A stretch of 64,000 bases of DNA from Callaeas wilsoni. Taxonomy: Eukaryota > Chordata > Aves > Passeriformes > Callaeidae. The stretch is taken from the NCBI GenBank assembly GCA_013398955.1, contig VWPU01017432.1, positions 1 to 64,000 on the forward strand, written 5' to 3'. Numbering within the stretch: position 1 is the stretch's first letter; each line of letters starts with the position of its first letter. The position numbers and the translations under genes were made by a program. Below are positions 60,501-63,307 of this stretch, piece by piece. A model generated the notes under the pieces. The model was not told the origin of the DNA and ran no database searches. It saw nothing but the letters and a program-made list of their open reading frames with translations.

Positions 60501-63307
60501 ATAAAATAAATAAAAGAATAGATTAAAGGGACATCTACAGACTAACATGCTGTTAGACAAAGTCTCTGTTCTGTGTAGACTGGTAAATGCTTTAAAATTA
60601 TGCAGACTGTAAATGATGACAGAAACACTTTCATTTTTCAGAGTTTGATTTACGGCGGTTCCTGTGTACAGAAAGTGAGGAGTTAGTTTGGAAAAGTGAA
60701 GGTTTACCTTCAGATGACCTTTCAATGGAAAATGCTCTTGTCATCTTGCAGGTAAATTTGCTTTTTTGTCTTGTCTTGGAAGTAATTAAATTTTTACAAA
60801 TTTCAGTAACGTGGCAACTCGAACTATTTCATTCGTGTTTTTTATTGGCATCACAGAGCACACAGATACAGAGAAATAAATACTTATGTAACAATGGATA
60901 TTTTGCAGCAAAAGGAAAAAAAAAATCCAGTTAAAGAAAACAAATGTTTTCATTTTTGCTTTTACTATTTTATTCCGTATCAGTTTGTTCAAGCTTAAAG
61001 TATAAATAGTCATTAACACCAATACAATCAGTGGAAGATTATGTGCTATATATGTTCACTTTGACGTATAATTTCTATTACTTTTTTCCACTGAAAAACG
61101 AAAACGCTGTATGCAGATACCTTTCAAGACATATATATATATGTATATATATATAGCTAATAATACTTGAGAAAAGGAAATGATTGTGTTTTATCATATA
61201 GTTATATATAGATATACATAATAATATATGATTATGTATGTAATATTCTAGTATTCTAGTCATTTATTAGATCTGCTAACAAGTAAATATTTAATGGCAT
61301 GAGGAGAATCTGCATTTACTGCAGGTGATTTGCTTAGATGACTTATGATTCAAATTAGTTACCAATTTTTCTCGGATTTGAATTTGTCTTGCTTTATCAT
61401 CCTTTTAGTAGATCTATATATTCTTTTCTCAGTTTGATTAAAAAGCTTTTCAATAAAAACGGTCTTGTACCATTAAAGCTACTTATATACTGTAATAAAA
61501 CAGTATTTTCGTCTTTTTCATTAGTGGAATAGATTGAGCTCTTAAAAATCTCACTGTGTAAAGAGCTTTTTGAAGCAGTCAGTCAGGTCAAATAATTTTT
61601 TTTGTGCACTGATTTTTTCAGCATCCTTATAAAGCTGAAATTGGACATGATATTTTACCAGTGTGATCTACAGTACAGTTCTCAGCCTTTTGCGCTCATC
61701 ATCTTTTGATTCTTGAATACTGATCATGTTCCCCTGTCTTGAGATCTTTGTAGTTACTCACGTTGGAATACTGGAACTCAGTCTAAAAAAAGCCCCAAAC
61801 TTGGAAATGCTTTCCTATCAGACTGAACCAGAGGATTGTTGAAAATGCATGTTTAAACCTTCAGCAAGTTTGCTGACACAAAACTGGGGGACATGGCTGA
61901 TACACTGAGATGATCCGAGGGCTGGAGCACGTCTGTTGCGAGGATGGGCTGGGAGAGCTGGGGTTGTGCAGCCTGGAGAAGAGAAAGCTCTGAGGATGCC
62001 TCACCGTGGCCTTTCAGTACTTAAAGAGGACTTTAAAAAAAGAAAGAGAACAAGTCTAACTATGGGCAGATAGTAAGAGGAGAAGGGAGAATGGCTACAA
62101 ACTAAACGAGGAGAGATTTAGATTAGATATTAGGGAAAAATTCTTGACTTAGAGTGTAGTGAGGCACTGGCACAGATTGCCCAGAGAAACTATGGATGCT
62201 CCATCCCTGGAAGGGCTCAAGGTCAGCTTGGATGGGACCATGGGCAACTTGATCTAGTGAGTAGCATTCCTGCCCCTGGCAGGGAGGTGAGAACTAGATG
62301 ATATTTAAGGGACTTTCAAACCCAAACCATTCTGTGACTGAGTCCCTGATACACAAGAGGGTAAAGTTGAGGCCCAGACAGTCCTTGACAGACTGGAGAA
62401 ATGGGCTGAAAGAAACCACATGAAGTTGAGGAAGGGGAATTACACAGTCCTGTGCCTGGGTAGTAACAACCCTGTGTACCAACATGTGCTGAGGACCAAC
62501 CAGTTGCAAAGCAGATTTGCAGGAAAGGACCTGGTGGTCCTGGTGGACACTAGGTTGTTCATGAGCCGATAATGGGCCCTTGCCAAGGAGAAGGCCAATG
62601 GTATCTTGGACAGCTTTAGGCAAAGTATTGGCAGCAGGTCAAGGGAGGTGATCCCTCCCCTTCCCTTGGCACTGATGAGGCCACATCTGGAATCCTGGGT
62701 CCAGCTGTGTGATCCTCAGCGCAAGAGAGACATGGATCTGCTGGACAGAGTTGAGTGTAGCTTTGTGCCTGCAAAGTACTTGTATTAATGATCCTTTCTA
62801 AAATGCATTGAGGTCCAAACCCTGAAATATTGTACCTTTGCCCACCAGAAGAAGAAAAAGGAAAACTAATAACTCTTCCACGTTTAAAAGCAGTTGTGAA
62901 CAACAAAAGATGTAGATTATACTCATTGAATAGAGACTCCTGTTTTTAAGAGAAGGTGAAGAACTGCCTAACTTCGGCAGGACAAACATCTGAGAATTTT
63001 GGATTTGGGTGCTCTCCTTTTTTTTTTTGAAGAAGAAGAGATAAAATGAAAGACATAAATTTCCTAGTCTGTTACTGTTTCTCTAAATAGTTTGTTAATT
63101 AAAAAAGATTTTAAAATATATATTCTATTGGGGAAATTAAAAAAAAGGATTCCAATTCTATTCTTAAAATAGATTTTAGTAAATATATTTGTATTTTTTT
63201 TTCCCTAGAGTAAAGTTTGCCCATTTTTGATAGACCCTTCTTTACGGGCTACTGAGTGGTTGAAGACACATTTGAAGGAATCACGTTTGGAAGTTATTAA
63301 CCAACAG
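323..63307 (+). CDS. DYNC2H1: DYNC2H1, cytoplasmic dynein 2 heavy chain 1 (5' 64 coding exons, 3' incomplete)
   Basis: This gene encodes the force-producing heavy chain of dynein-2, which carries IFT trains from ciliary tip to base; loss in people causes short-rib thoracic dysplasia. Identity rests on close colinear similarity to the human protein as I recall it in every exon. Sixty-four exons splice into 9912 nt (3304 codons) with phases agreeing at every junction. Domain order: tail (about 1-1100), linker (about 1100-1650), AAA1 (Walker A 1690-1697, Walker B 1740-1746), AAA2 (Walker A 1980-1987, Walker B about 2053-2060), AAA3 (Walker A 2292-2299), AAA4 (degenerate P-loop 2654-2662), stalk and microtubule-binding tip (about 2890-3240). 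The ATG at 323 has a full Kozak context (gccgccaccATGg) and begins homology. Exon numbers count coding exons. The final ~1000 residues are outside the window. Confidence 0.97.
717..1290 (-). mobile_element. Solo LTR of an avian ERVL-type endogenous retrovirus, antisense
   Basis: Read on the minus strand, this block has the layout of avian ERVL LTRs: a start around TTTCAGCAAGGATAGAGTTA, a promoter with TATAAA (plus-strand tttata at about 1022), a GC-rich middle, and an end like GGCTGGGGTTAAACCACG. No internal gag/pol sequence adjoins it. Family name and exact ends are uncertain; the right end is good to about 20 bp. It lies in intron 1 just after the CpG island, opposite to the gene. Confidence 0.75.
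1291..2909 (+). other. Rest of intron 1
   Basis: About 1300-1910 is rich in TG and CA and less AT-rich than the rest, with no recognised gene or repeat. From 1910 to 2909 it is ordinary AT-rich intron. Short open frames here have no homology I can see. Confidence 0.6.
2910..3080 (+). CDS. DYNC2H1: DYNC2H1 coding exon 2 (aa 68-124)
   Basis: The exon is bounded by ttacag and gtgagc, phase 0 on both sides. It encodes [13 protein letters not shown] and [15 protein letters not shown], strongly conserved N-terminal tail sequence. Confidence 0.95.
3606..3741 (+). CDS. DYNC2H1: DYNC2H1 coding exon 3 (aa 125-170)
   Basis: The acceptor is attacag and the donor g|gtttgt, splitting codon 170 after its first base. 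It encodes [13 protein letters not shown] in the tail. Confidence 0.95.
4057..4175 (+). CDS. DYNC2H1: DYNC2H1 coding exon 4 (aa 170-209)
   Basis: The acceptor is ttgcag and the donor aaa|gtatgt. It encodes [15 protein letters not shown] and [17 protein letters not shown]. This exon has no ATG-initiated frame of useful length and was found by homology and phase. Confidence 0.94.
4728..4872 (+). CDS. DYNC2H1: DYNC2H1 coding exon 5 (aa 210-258)
   Basis: The acceptor is tttctag and the donor atag|gtaaac. It encodes [20 protein letters not shown] and [15 protein letters not shown], conserved tail sequence. It ends after base 1 of a glycine codon completed by exon 6. Confidence 0.95.
5655..5887 (+). 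CDS. DYNC2H1: DYNC2H1 coding exon 6 (aa 258-335)
   Basis: The acceptor is ttctag and the donor gag|gtaggg. It encodes [28 protein letters not shown] and [20 protein letters not shown], colinear with the human tail. Confidence 0.96.
6127..6261 (+). CDS. DYNC2H1: DYNC2H1 coding exon 7 (aa 336-380)
   Basis: This 45-codon exon has phase 0 on both sides (ttatag / gag|gtataa). It encodes [15 protein letters not shown] and [17 protein letters not shown]. Confidence 0.95.
6377..6490 (+). CDS. DYNC2H1: DYNC2H1 coding exon 8 (aa 381-418)
   Basis: The exon is flanked by ctctag and cag|gtatgg, phase 0. It encodes [20 protein letters not shown] followed by EIQDSPQQ. Confidence 0.95.
6671..6782 (+). CDS. 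DYNC2H1: DYNC2H1 coding exon 9 (aa 419-456)
   Basis: The acceptor is attccag and the donor aaag|gtattt. It encodes [20 protein letters not shown] and [17 protein letters not shown]. Codon 456 (Asp) is split 1/2 with exon 10. Confidence 0.94.
6935..7059 (+). CDS. DYNC2H1: DYNC2H1 coding exon 10 (aa 456-497)
   Basis: The acceptor is gttag and the donor aag|gtaaca. It encodes [20 protein letters not shown] and [10 protein letters not shown], a very conserved tail block. Confidence 0.95.
8176..8351 (+). CDS. DYNC2H1: DYNC2H1 coding exon 11 (aa 498-556)
   Basis: The acceptor is tttaag and the donor tg|gtaaat. It encodes [20 protein letters not shown] and [19 protein letters not shown]. It ends inside a cysteine codon (TG|T) completed by exon 12. 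Confidence 0.95.
9745..9940 (+). CDS. DYNC2H1: DYNC2H1 coding exon 12 (aa 556-621)
   Basis: The acceptor is gttcag and the donor cag|gtataa. It encodes VMELDSVSG and [20 protein letters not shown], then [14 protein letters not shown] decoy acceptor at 8911 does not give homologous sequence. Confidence 0.95.
10535..10630 (+). CDS. DYNC2H1: DYNC2H1 coding exon 13 (aa 622-653)
   Basis: This 32-codon exon has phase 0 ends (tttacag / aag|gtgaga). It encodes [20 protein letters not shown] and [12 protein letters not shown]. Confidence 0.95.
11131..11283 (+). CDS. DYNC2H1: DYNC2H1 coding exon 14 (aa 654-704)
   Basis: The acceptor is tttaaag and the donor aag|gtatat. It encodes [20 protein letters not shown] and [18 protein letters not shown], conserved tail sequence. 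Confidence 0.95.
11394..11492 (+). CDS. DYNC2H1: DYNC2H1 coding exon 15 (aa 705-737)
   Basis: The acceptor is taacag. It encodes [20 protein letters not shown] and [13 protein letters not shown]. Homology and phase 0 require the exon to end at cag|gcaggg, a GC rather than GT donor. Unspliced reading adds 17 non-homologous residues and then a stop. Confidence 0.88.
11941..11980 (-). mobile_element. Short CR1 LINE 3'-end remnant
   Basis: The 40-bp stretch agaatcataggttggaaaag followed by accctta resembles the reverse complement of a CR1 3' terminus. Very short and decayed, in intron 15. Confidence 0.45.
12812..12945 (+). mobile_element. tRNA-Ile-derived SINE with CR1 tail (TguSINE1-like)
   Basis: The head (12812-12879) aligns with tRNA-Ile: ggccatttagctcagttggt (A box), gtgctaataatgccaagg with an AAT anticodon loop, and gtttgattccc (B box), with a few bases lost in the D-arm. 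The tail (about 12890-12945) is a CR1 3' end: ggacttgatgatccttgtgg through to attctgtgatt. This architecture is that of TguSINE1 described from passerines. It is a dead retroposon copy in intron 15, not a tRNA gene. Confidence 0.8.
13368..13545 (-). mobile_element. CR1 LINE 3' fragment
   Basis: The segment contains gttagaagggacccacaagg, accatcaagtccaactccct and agcttggtgctgtgacca, the reverse complement of a CR1 3' UTR end. In intron 15, antisense to the gene; boundaries approximate. Confidence 0.75.
13642..13781 (+). CDS. DYNC2H1: DYNC2H1 coding exon 16 (aa 738-784)
   Basis: The acceptor is ttttag and the donor caa|gtaagt. It encodes [20 protein letters not shown] and [20 protein letters not shown]. 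The final lysine codon is split 2/1. Confidence 0.95.
13866..14094 (+). CDS. DYNC2H1: DYNC2H1 coding exon 17 (aa 784-860)
   Basis: The acceptor is ttttag and the donor cag|gtattt. It encodes [20 protein letters not shown] and [18 protein letters not shown]. Strong colinear match to the human tail. Confidence 0.95.
14552..14679 (+). CDS. DYNC2H1: DYNC2H1 coding exon 18 (aa 861-903)
   Basis: It encodes [18 protein letters not shown] and [20 protein letters not shown]. The acceptor (gttggaaag) follows a purine-rich stretch; the nearest pyrimidine tract is about 30 bp upstream, so the site looks weak, but homology and phase demand it. The donor is ag|gtatta. Confidence 0.92.
15896..16011 (+). 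CDS. DYNC2H1: DYNC2H1 coding exon 19 (aa 903-942)
   Basis: The acceptor is ttgaag and the donor caag|gtaagt. It encodes [20 protein letters not shown] and [14 protein letters not shown]. No ATG-led frame covers it. Confidence 0.94.
17291..17418 (+). CDS. DYNC2H1: DYNC2H1 coding exon 20 (aa 942-984)
   Basis: The acceptor is atgtag and the donor ggg|gtaaga. It encodes [20 protein letters not shown] and [10 protein letters not shown], matching the human tail block around VEEIG. Confidence 0.93.
18160..18860. repeat. Possible ancient LINE remnant in intron 20
   Basis: Stretches such as gtgttaaaggctttttggaa followed by actcaactggaatatatgat resemble reverse-complement pieces of old CR1/L3-like LINEs. 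The match is from memory of the general pattern and is weak. Confidence 0.25.
19908..20667 (-). mobile_element. Solo ERVL-type LTR, antisense, with purine-rich insert
   Basis: This block shares order and motifs with the LTR at 717-1290: gggttaaccc at the left, a gctgaacatgatgcc promoter block with a TATA-like cttttta, the GC-rich gggtcagctggggttaactg stretch, and cagccaaaggcagc at the right. A gaaag-rich purine tract fills about 20040-20145. A 19-bp T run ends 13 bp before it. No internal viral genes are attached. Ends are approximate. Confidence 0.7.
20992..21141 (+). CDS. DYNC2H1: DYNC2H1 coding exon 21 (aa 985-1034)
   Basis: This 50-codon exon has phase 0 ends (tttag / cag|gtagca). It encodes [20 protein letters not shown] and [15 protein letters not shown], helical sequence before the linker. 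Confidence 0.95.
21924..22129 (+). CDS. DYNC2H1: DYNC2H1 coding exon 22 (aa 1035-1103)
   Basis: The acceptor is ttgcag and the donor at|gtatgt. It encodes [20 protein letters not shown] and [18 protein letters not shown], then a lysine-rich helix from a run of A at 22079-22091. It ends after two bases of an isoleucine codon. Confidence 0.93.
22957..23112 (+). CDS. DYNC2H1: DYNC2H1 coding exon 23 (aa 1103-1155)
   Basis: The acceptor is atgcag and the donor ttag|gtaaca. It encodes [18 protein letters not shown] and [20 protein letters not shown], entering the linker region. Confidence 0.95.
23204..23318 (+). CDS. DYNC2H1: DYNC2H1 coding exon 24 (aa 1155-1193)
   Basis: The acceptor is atgcag and the donor aaa|gtaaga. 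It encodes [20 protein letters not shown] and [12 protein letters not shown]. The upstream intron is only 91 bp. A CR1 fragment starts about 16 bp after the donor. Confidence 0.95.
23335..23478 (+). mobile_element. CR1 LINE 3' fragment beside exon 24 donor
   Basis: It reads ggaagtgttcaaggccgggt, gagcagcctggtctagtgga and attctgtgattctatgaatt, a typical CR1 3' UTR ending in the ATTCTRTG repeat. It starts about 16 bp after the exon 24 donor, so nearly all of intron 24's 5' end is repeat. Confidence 0.85.
23866..24036 (+). CDS. DYNC2H1: DYNC2H1 coding exon 25 (aa 1194-1250)
   Basis: The acceptor is ctgtag and the donor aag|gtatga, phase 0. It encodes [20 protein letters not shown] and [20 protein letters not shown], the typical linker (DHC_N2) block. 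Confidence 0.96.
24218..24600 (+). CDS. DYNC2H1: DYNC2H1 coding exon 26 (aa 1251-1378), linker
   Basis: This is the longest exon in the window, 383 nt. It encodes [40 protein letters not shown] and [20 protein letters not shown], hallmark dynein linker motifs. The donor is tttag|gttagt, splitting an arginine codon 2/1. Confidence 0.97.
25337..25469 (+). CDS. DYNC2H1: DYNC2H1 coding exon 27 (aa 1378-1422), linker
   Basis: The acceptor is gtcaag after a long T tract and the donor gag|gtacag. It encodes [10 protein letters not shown] and [20 protein letters not shown]. Confidence 0.95.
25560..25677 (+). CDS. DYNC2H1: DYNC2H1 coding exon 28 (aa 1423-1462), linker
   Basis: The acceptor is atgtag and the donor ctg|gtaatg. 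It encodes [20 protein letters not shown] and [20 protein letters not shown], the dynein [14 protein letters not shown] linker motif. Confidence 0.96.
25838..25950 (+). CDS. DYNC2H1: DYNC2H1 coding exon 29 (aa 1462-1499), linker
   Basis: The acceptor is taatag and the donor gag|gtaaga. It encodes [20 protein letters not shown] followed by [10 protein letters not shown]. Confidence 0.95.
26034..26153 (+). CDS. DYNC2H1: DYNC2H1 coding exon 30 (aa 1500-1539), linker
   Basis: The upstream intron is 83 bp. It encodes [18 protein letters not shown] and [11 protein letters not shown]. The acceptor is tgtcag and the donor cag|gtagta. Confidence 0.95.
26626..26776 (+). CDS. DYNC2H1: DYNC2H1 coding exon 31 (aa 1540-1590), linker
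   Basis: The acceptor is ccaaag and the donor acag|gtataa. It encodes [20 protein letters not shown] and a divergent stretch around EDTGST; the last codon (Glu) is split 1/2. Confidence 0.93.
27963..28037 (+). repeat. Pyrimidine-rich low-complexity tract
   Basis: About 75 bp of almost pure C and T (cctctccccctcctttttcc, then ctctctctccccctctcctg) in intron 31, about 235 bp before the exon 32 acceptor. Confidence 0.7.
28273..28475 (+). CDS. DYNC2H1: DYNC2H1 coding exon 32 (aa 1590-1657), end of linker
   Basis: The acceptor is ttgcag and the donor cag|gtgtgg. It encodes [20 protein letters not shown] and [13 protein letters not shown], leading into AAA1 with YTYEYQ. Confidence 0.96.
28959..29141 (+). 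CDS. DYNC2H1: DYNC2H1 coding exon 33 (aa 1658-1718), AAA1 Walker A
   Basis: It encodes [18 protein letters not shown] and the intact AAA1 P-loop GPAGTGKT (about 1690-1697) with K1696 and T1697. AAA1 is the main ATPase site of dyneins. The exon ends FNCDE at gag|gtgaat, phase 0. Confidence 0.98.
29452..29634 (+). CDS. DYNC2H1: DYNC2H1 coding exon 34 (aa 1719-1779), AAA1 Walker B
   Basis: It encodes [20 protein letters not shown] and the AAA1 Walker B core CFDEFNR (1740-1746) with the catalytic Glu. The acceptor is ttcaag and the donor aag|gtacag. Confidence 0.98.
29768..29991 (+). CDS. DYNC2H1: DYNC2H1 coding exon 35 (aa 1780-1854), AAA1
   Basis: It encodes [20 protein letters not shown], with the sensor-I asparagine in the TLNP motif, then [14 protein letters not shown]. 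The donor is caag|gtaagc. Confidence 0.97.
30571..30686 (+). CDS. DYNC2H1: DYNC2H1 coding exon 36 (aa 1854-1893), AAA1 lid
   Basis: It encodes [20 protein letters not shown], the dynein HYDxGLRA motif, followed by [14 protein letters not shown]. The acceptor is atttag and the donor gaag|gtaaga. Confidence 0.96.
31516..31715 (+). CDS. DYNC2H1: DYNC2H1 coding exon 37 (aa 1893-1959), AAA1-AAA2 joint
   Basis: It encodes [31 protein letters not shown] and [15 protein letters not shown]. The acceptor is ttccag and the donor cag|gtaaac. Confidence 0.95.
32366..32630 (+). CDS. DYNC2H1: DYNC2H1 coding exon 38 (aa 1960-2048), AAA2 Walker A
   Basis: It encodes the AAA2 P-loop GPSGGGKS (about 1980-1987), [20 protein letters not shown] and [18 protein letters not shown]. 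The donor is cgag|gtacgt, splitting an Asp codon 1/2. Confidence 0.97.
32961..33168 (+). CDS. DYNC2H1: DYNC2H1 coding exon 39 (aa 2048-2117), AAA2 Walker B
   Basis: It encodes [20 protein letters not shown] with the Walker B acids (about 2053-2060), [12 protein letters not shown], and [20 protein letters not shown]. The donor is ctgag|gtaagt. Confidence 0.97.
33523..33652 (+). CDS. DYNC2H1: DYNC2H1 coding exon 40 (aa 2117-2160)
   Basis: The acceptor is acatag and the donor aag|gttagt. It encodes [19 protein letters not shown] and [19 protein letters not shown], in the AAA2 lid. Confidence 0.95.
33783..33960 (-). mobile_element. CR1 LINE 3' fragment
   Basis: It reads gagttggaagggacccacag, ggtcctgcacaggaccaccc and cagacttggtgctgtgacca, the reverse complement of a CR1 3' end. 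In intron 40, about 130 bp after the exon 40 donor. Confidence 0.85.
35153..35308 (+). CDS. DYNC2H1: DYNC2H1 coding exon 41 (aa 2161-2212)
   Basis: The exon has phase 0 ends (ttgcag / gag|gtaatc). It encodes [20 protein letters not shown] and [20 protein letters not shown]. Confidence 0.96.
36244..36503 (+). CDS. DYNC2H1: DYNC2H1 coding exon 42 (aa 2213-2299), AAA3 Walker A
   Basis: It encodes [20 protein letters not shown] and the AAA3 P-loop GPEGCGKG (2292-2299). The last glycine codon is split 2/1 at gg|gtaaga. The family has Gly rather than Thr/Ser after the Lys here, as in the human protein. Confidence 0.96.
37139..37385 (+). CDS. DYNC2H1: DYNC2H1 coding exon 43 (aa 2299-2381), AAA3
   Basis: It encodes [38 protein letters not shown] and [19 protein letters not shown], the AAA3 Walker B region (KDIN about 2360-2363). 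The acceptor is ttctag and the donor cag|gtgaac. Confidence 0.97.
37612..37935 (+). pseudogene. Decayed CR1 reverse-transcriptase (ORF2) fragment
   Basis: On the plus strand it follows the CR1 ORF2 reverse-transcriptase region: cagcatggattcactggggc, then ctgcctggacatcactaagg and agatagtgaggtgggttgaa. Stops and indels interrupt it. It lies in intron 43 and has no 3' end of its own. Confidence 0.75.
38099..38250 (+). CDS. DYNC2H1: DYNC2H1 coding exon 44 (aa 2382-2432), AAA3
   Basis: It encodes [20 protein letters not shown] and [10 protein letters not shown], then [14 protein letters not shown]. The acceptor (attaaag) follows an AT-rich rather than pyrimidine tract. The donor is ttga|gtaagt. 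Confidence 0.95.
38762..38906 (+). CDS. DYNC2H1: DYNC2H1 coding exon 45 (aa 2432-2480), AAA3
   Basis: The acceptor is tttttag and the donor cag|gtatgg. It encodes [20 protein letters not shown] and [13 protein letters not shown]. Confidence 0.95.
40133..40235 (+). CDS. DYNC2H1: DYNC2H1 coding exon 46 (aa 2481-2515), AAA3 lid
   Basis: The acceptor is ttttag and the donor gtg|gtaagt. It encodes [20 protein letters not shown] and [14 protein letters not shown], the dynein HYxFTPR-like motif. Confidence 0.96.
41473..41640 (+). CDS. DYNC2H1: DYNC2H1 coding exon 47 (aa 2515-2571)
   Basis: The acceptor is ttttag and the donor gcag|gtaagc. It encodes [20 protein letters not shown] and [16 protein letters not shown]. 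The start (GSLIQTAD) differs somewhat from human. Confidence 0.95.
41761..41885 (+). CDS. DYNC2H1: DYNC2H1 coding exon 48 (aa 2571-2612)
   Basis: The acceptor is ttcacag and the donor aaa|gtgaga. It encodes [14 protein letters not shown] and [20 protein letters not shown], before AAA4. Confidence 0.94.
42531..42557 (+). repeat. Long T homopolymer
   Basis: About 25 consecutive T in intron 48, likely an old poly-A tail on the minus strand or simple expansion; nothing recognisable adjoins it. Confidence 0.7.
43062..43310 (+). CDS. DYNC2H1: DYNC2H1 coding exon 49 (aa 2613-2695), AAA4 P-loop region
   Basis: It encodes [20 protein letters not shown] and [20 protein letters not shown]. The AAA4 P-loop GRSGVGRRT (about 2654-2662) has Arg in place of the usual Walker A Lys, as in the human protein as I recall it. 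The donor is tat|gtaagt. Confidence 0.97.
43912..44087 (+). repeat. 88-bp tandem duplication with CR1-tail end
   Basis: Two copies (43912-43999 and 44000-44087) start with gtagatata and share gtgtagatgctg, ggagaaaata and aaggaaggattat in the same order at an 88-bp offset. Similarity falls off after about 77 bp of the second copy, where gtcggtcccttccaactcag to about 44108 is a CR1 3' end. It ends about 50 bp before exon 50. Confidence 0.8.
44162..44270 (+). CDS. DYNC2H1: DYNC2H1 coding exon 50 (aa 2696-2732), AAA4 Walker B
   Basis: It encodes [20 protein letters not shown], with Walker B-like VVLLLEDY (about 2707-2714), then [11 protein letters not shown]. The donor is cag|gtgagt, splitting a glycine codon. 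Confidence 0.96.
45271..45384 (+). CDS. DYNC2H1: DYNC2H1 coding exon 51 (aa 2732-2770), AAA4
   Basis: The acceptor is aaatag and the donor tacc|gtatgt. It encodes [20 protein letters not shown] and [12 protein letters not shown]. No ATG-led frame covers it. Confidence 0.94.
46206..46348 (+). CDS. DYNC2H1: DYNC2H1 coding exon 52 (aa 2770-2817), AAA4
   Basis: The acceptor is cgtag and the donor aag|gtaagt. It encodes [20 protein letters not shown], the sensor-I-like strand, and [20 protein letters not shown]. Confidence 0.96.
46662..47180 (+). mobile_element. 5' part of an endogenous retroviral LTR
   Basis: It starts TGTGTTGGATTTGTGTGGCG and continues with ctgccagaagcttcccctgt, gctggccaaggctgagccca and a run of cagcccatgg units. 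I recall this LTR type as common in passerine genomes. The right half (poly-A region and terminal inverted repeat) is not recognisable, so the copy looks truncated. A 190-codon open frame across it is a by-product of its GC-rich repeats, not a gene. Sense orientation in intron 52. Confidence 0.7.
46997..47044 (+). repeat. 12-bp minisatellite x4 within the LTR
   Basis: Four tandem copies of gcagcccatggt, the second with one change (gcagcccgtggt). Confidence 0.9.
47668..47749 (+). CDS. DYNC2H1: DYNC2H1 coding exon 53 (aa 2818-2845), variable lysine-rich loop
   Basis: This 82-nt exon encodes IPEMLL, conserved, followed by an acidic then lysine-rich run ([20 protein letters not shown]). The human counterpart is also lysine-rich but differs in sequence and length. 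Ends (ttttag, cag|gtaata) and phase fit both neighbours. Confidence 0.9.
48994..49148 (+). CDS. DYNC2H1: DYNC2H1 coding exon 54 (aa 2845-2896)
   Basis: The acceptor is tacag and the donor cag|gtatgt. It encodes [20 protein letters not shown] and [20 protein letters not shown], the conserved run into the stalk. Confidence 0.96.
50822..50959 (+). CDS. DYNC2H1: DYNC2H1 coding exon 55 (aa 2897-2942), stalk coiled coil 1
   Basis: The acceptor is ttcatag and the donor cag|gtggtg. It encodes [20 protein letters not shown] and [20 protein letters not shown], the ascending stalk helix. Confidence 0.96.
51542..51968 (-). pseudogene. Possible decayed retropseudogene, source gene not recognised
   Basis: On the minus strand one frame reads about 115 codons with a single internal stop: from [20 protein letters not shown], through [40 protein letters not shown] and [20 protein letters not shown], to a TGA at 51542. 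A second overlapping frame (51759-51968) is also open. Composition looks like real protein, unlike other intronic frames. No clean poly-A tract or splice site was seen. I do not recognise the protein. Confidence 0.35.
53282..53395 (+). CDS. DYNC2H1: DYNC2H1 coding exon 56 (aa 2943-2980), stalk coiled coil 1
   Basis: The acceptor is tttacag and the donor cag|gtaaga. It encodes a charged helix, [20 protein letters not shown] then ELKEVQ. No ATG-led frame covers it. Confidence 0.95.
54561..54721 (+). CDS. DYNC2H1: DYNC2H1 coding exon 57 (aa 2981-3034), entry to microtubule-binding tip
   Basis: The acceptor is tttaag and the donor agag|gtgaga. It encodes [20 protein letters not shown] and [20 protein letters not shown], the start of the dynein microtubule-binding domain. 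Confidence 0.97.
54886..55009 (+). CDS. DYNC2H1: DYNC2H1 coding exon 58 (aa 3034-3075), microtubule-binding domain
   Basis: The acceptor is ttacag and the donor aag|gtaatt. It encodes [20 protein letters not shown] and [17 protein letters not shown], within the stalk tip. Confidence 0.96.
55630..55751 (+). CDS. DYNC2H1: DYNC2H1 coding exon 59 (aa 3076-3116), microtubule-binding domain to coiled coil 2
   Basis: It encodes [20 protein letters not shown], the typical APLAxWVxA dynein motif at the tip exit, then [20 protein letters not shown]. The donor is agc|gtaagt. A CR1 fragment begins a few tens of bases downstream. Confidence 0.97.
55790..56019 (+). mobile_element. CR1 LINE 3' fragment beside exon 59 donor
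   Basis: It reads gaggaaaggcttctttactt, gggtggcagagcactggaac, ggttggactggatgatctcc and ends attctttgattctgtg, a CR1 3' UTR. It begins within about 40 bp of the exon 59 donor. Confidence 0.85.
56623..56709 (+). CDS. DYNC2H1: DYNC2H1 coding exon 60 (aa 3116-3145), coiled coil 2
   Basis: This 87-nt exon has acceptor ttatag and donor acaa|gtaagt. It encodes [20 protein letters not shown] followed by QKVLELKDK, the descending stalk helix. Confidence 0.95.
57454..57508 (+). repeat. (ATTAT)n pentanucleotide microsatellite
   Basis: About eleven uninterrupted copies of a 5-bp unit (attat/tatat) in intron 60, set in otherwise AT-rich sequence. Confidence 0.9.
58140..58266 (+). CDS. DYNC2H1: DYNC2H1 coding exon 61 (aa 3145-3187), coiled coil 2
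   Basis: The acceptor is tttacag and the donor cag|gttagt. It encodes [20 protein letters not shown] and [17 protein letters not shown]. Confidence 0.96.
59956..60097 (+). CDS. DYNC2H1: DYNC2H1 coding exon 62 (aa 3188-3235), end of coiled coil 2
   Basis: The acceptor is ttgaag and the donor gaaa|gtaatt. It encodes [20 protein letters not shown] and [20 protein letters not shown], linking the stalk to AAA5. Confidence 0.96.
60642..60751 (+). CDS. DYNC2H1: DYNC2H1 coding exon 63 (aa 3235-3271)
   Basis: The acceptor is tttcag and the donor cag|gtaaat. It encodes [20 protein letters not shown] and [16 protein letters not shown], conserved sequence before AAA5. Confidence 0.96.
61132..61155 (+). 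repeat. (AT)n microsatellite
   Basis: A run of alternating AT with one G interruption in intron 63. Confidence 0.7.
61854..61905 (+). mobile_element. Host CR1 LINE, left part (interrupted)
   Basis: It reads cagcaagtttgctgacacaa then gggggacatggctgatacac, CR1 ORF2 sequence. It stops where a second CR1 begins and resumes at 62346. Confidence 0.75.
61906..62345 (+). mobile_element. CR1 LINE 3' fragment inserted into an older CR1
   Basis: It reads gggctggagcacgtctgttg, gagagctggggttgtgcagc, ttgcccagagaaactatgga and ends near ccattctgtgactga, a 5'-truncated CR1 with its 3' end. The 9-mer ctgatacac occurs on both sides (61897-61905 and 62346-62354), consistent with a target-site duplication. Confidence 0.85.
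62346..62775 (+). mobile_element. Host CR1 LINE, right part (ORF2 C-terminal region)
   Basis: It reads acagtccttgacagactgga, aagttgaggaaggggaatta and gaggccacatctggaatcct, late CR1 ORF2 sequence continuing the part at 61854-61905. It fades before its own 3' end. Confidence 0.8.
63209..63307 (+). CDS. DYNC2H1: DYNC2H1 coding exon 64 (aa 3272-3304), last in window
   Basis: The acceptor is ccctag and the donor cag|gtgcag, phase 0. It encodes [20 protein letters not shown] and [13 protein letters not shown], beginning the AAA5 region. A human isoform has seven extra residues at this junction; no matching 21-nt exon was seen in intron 63. Confidence 0.95.
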
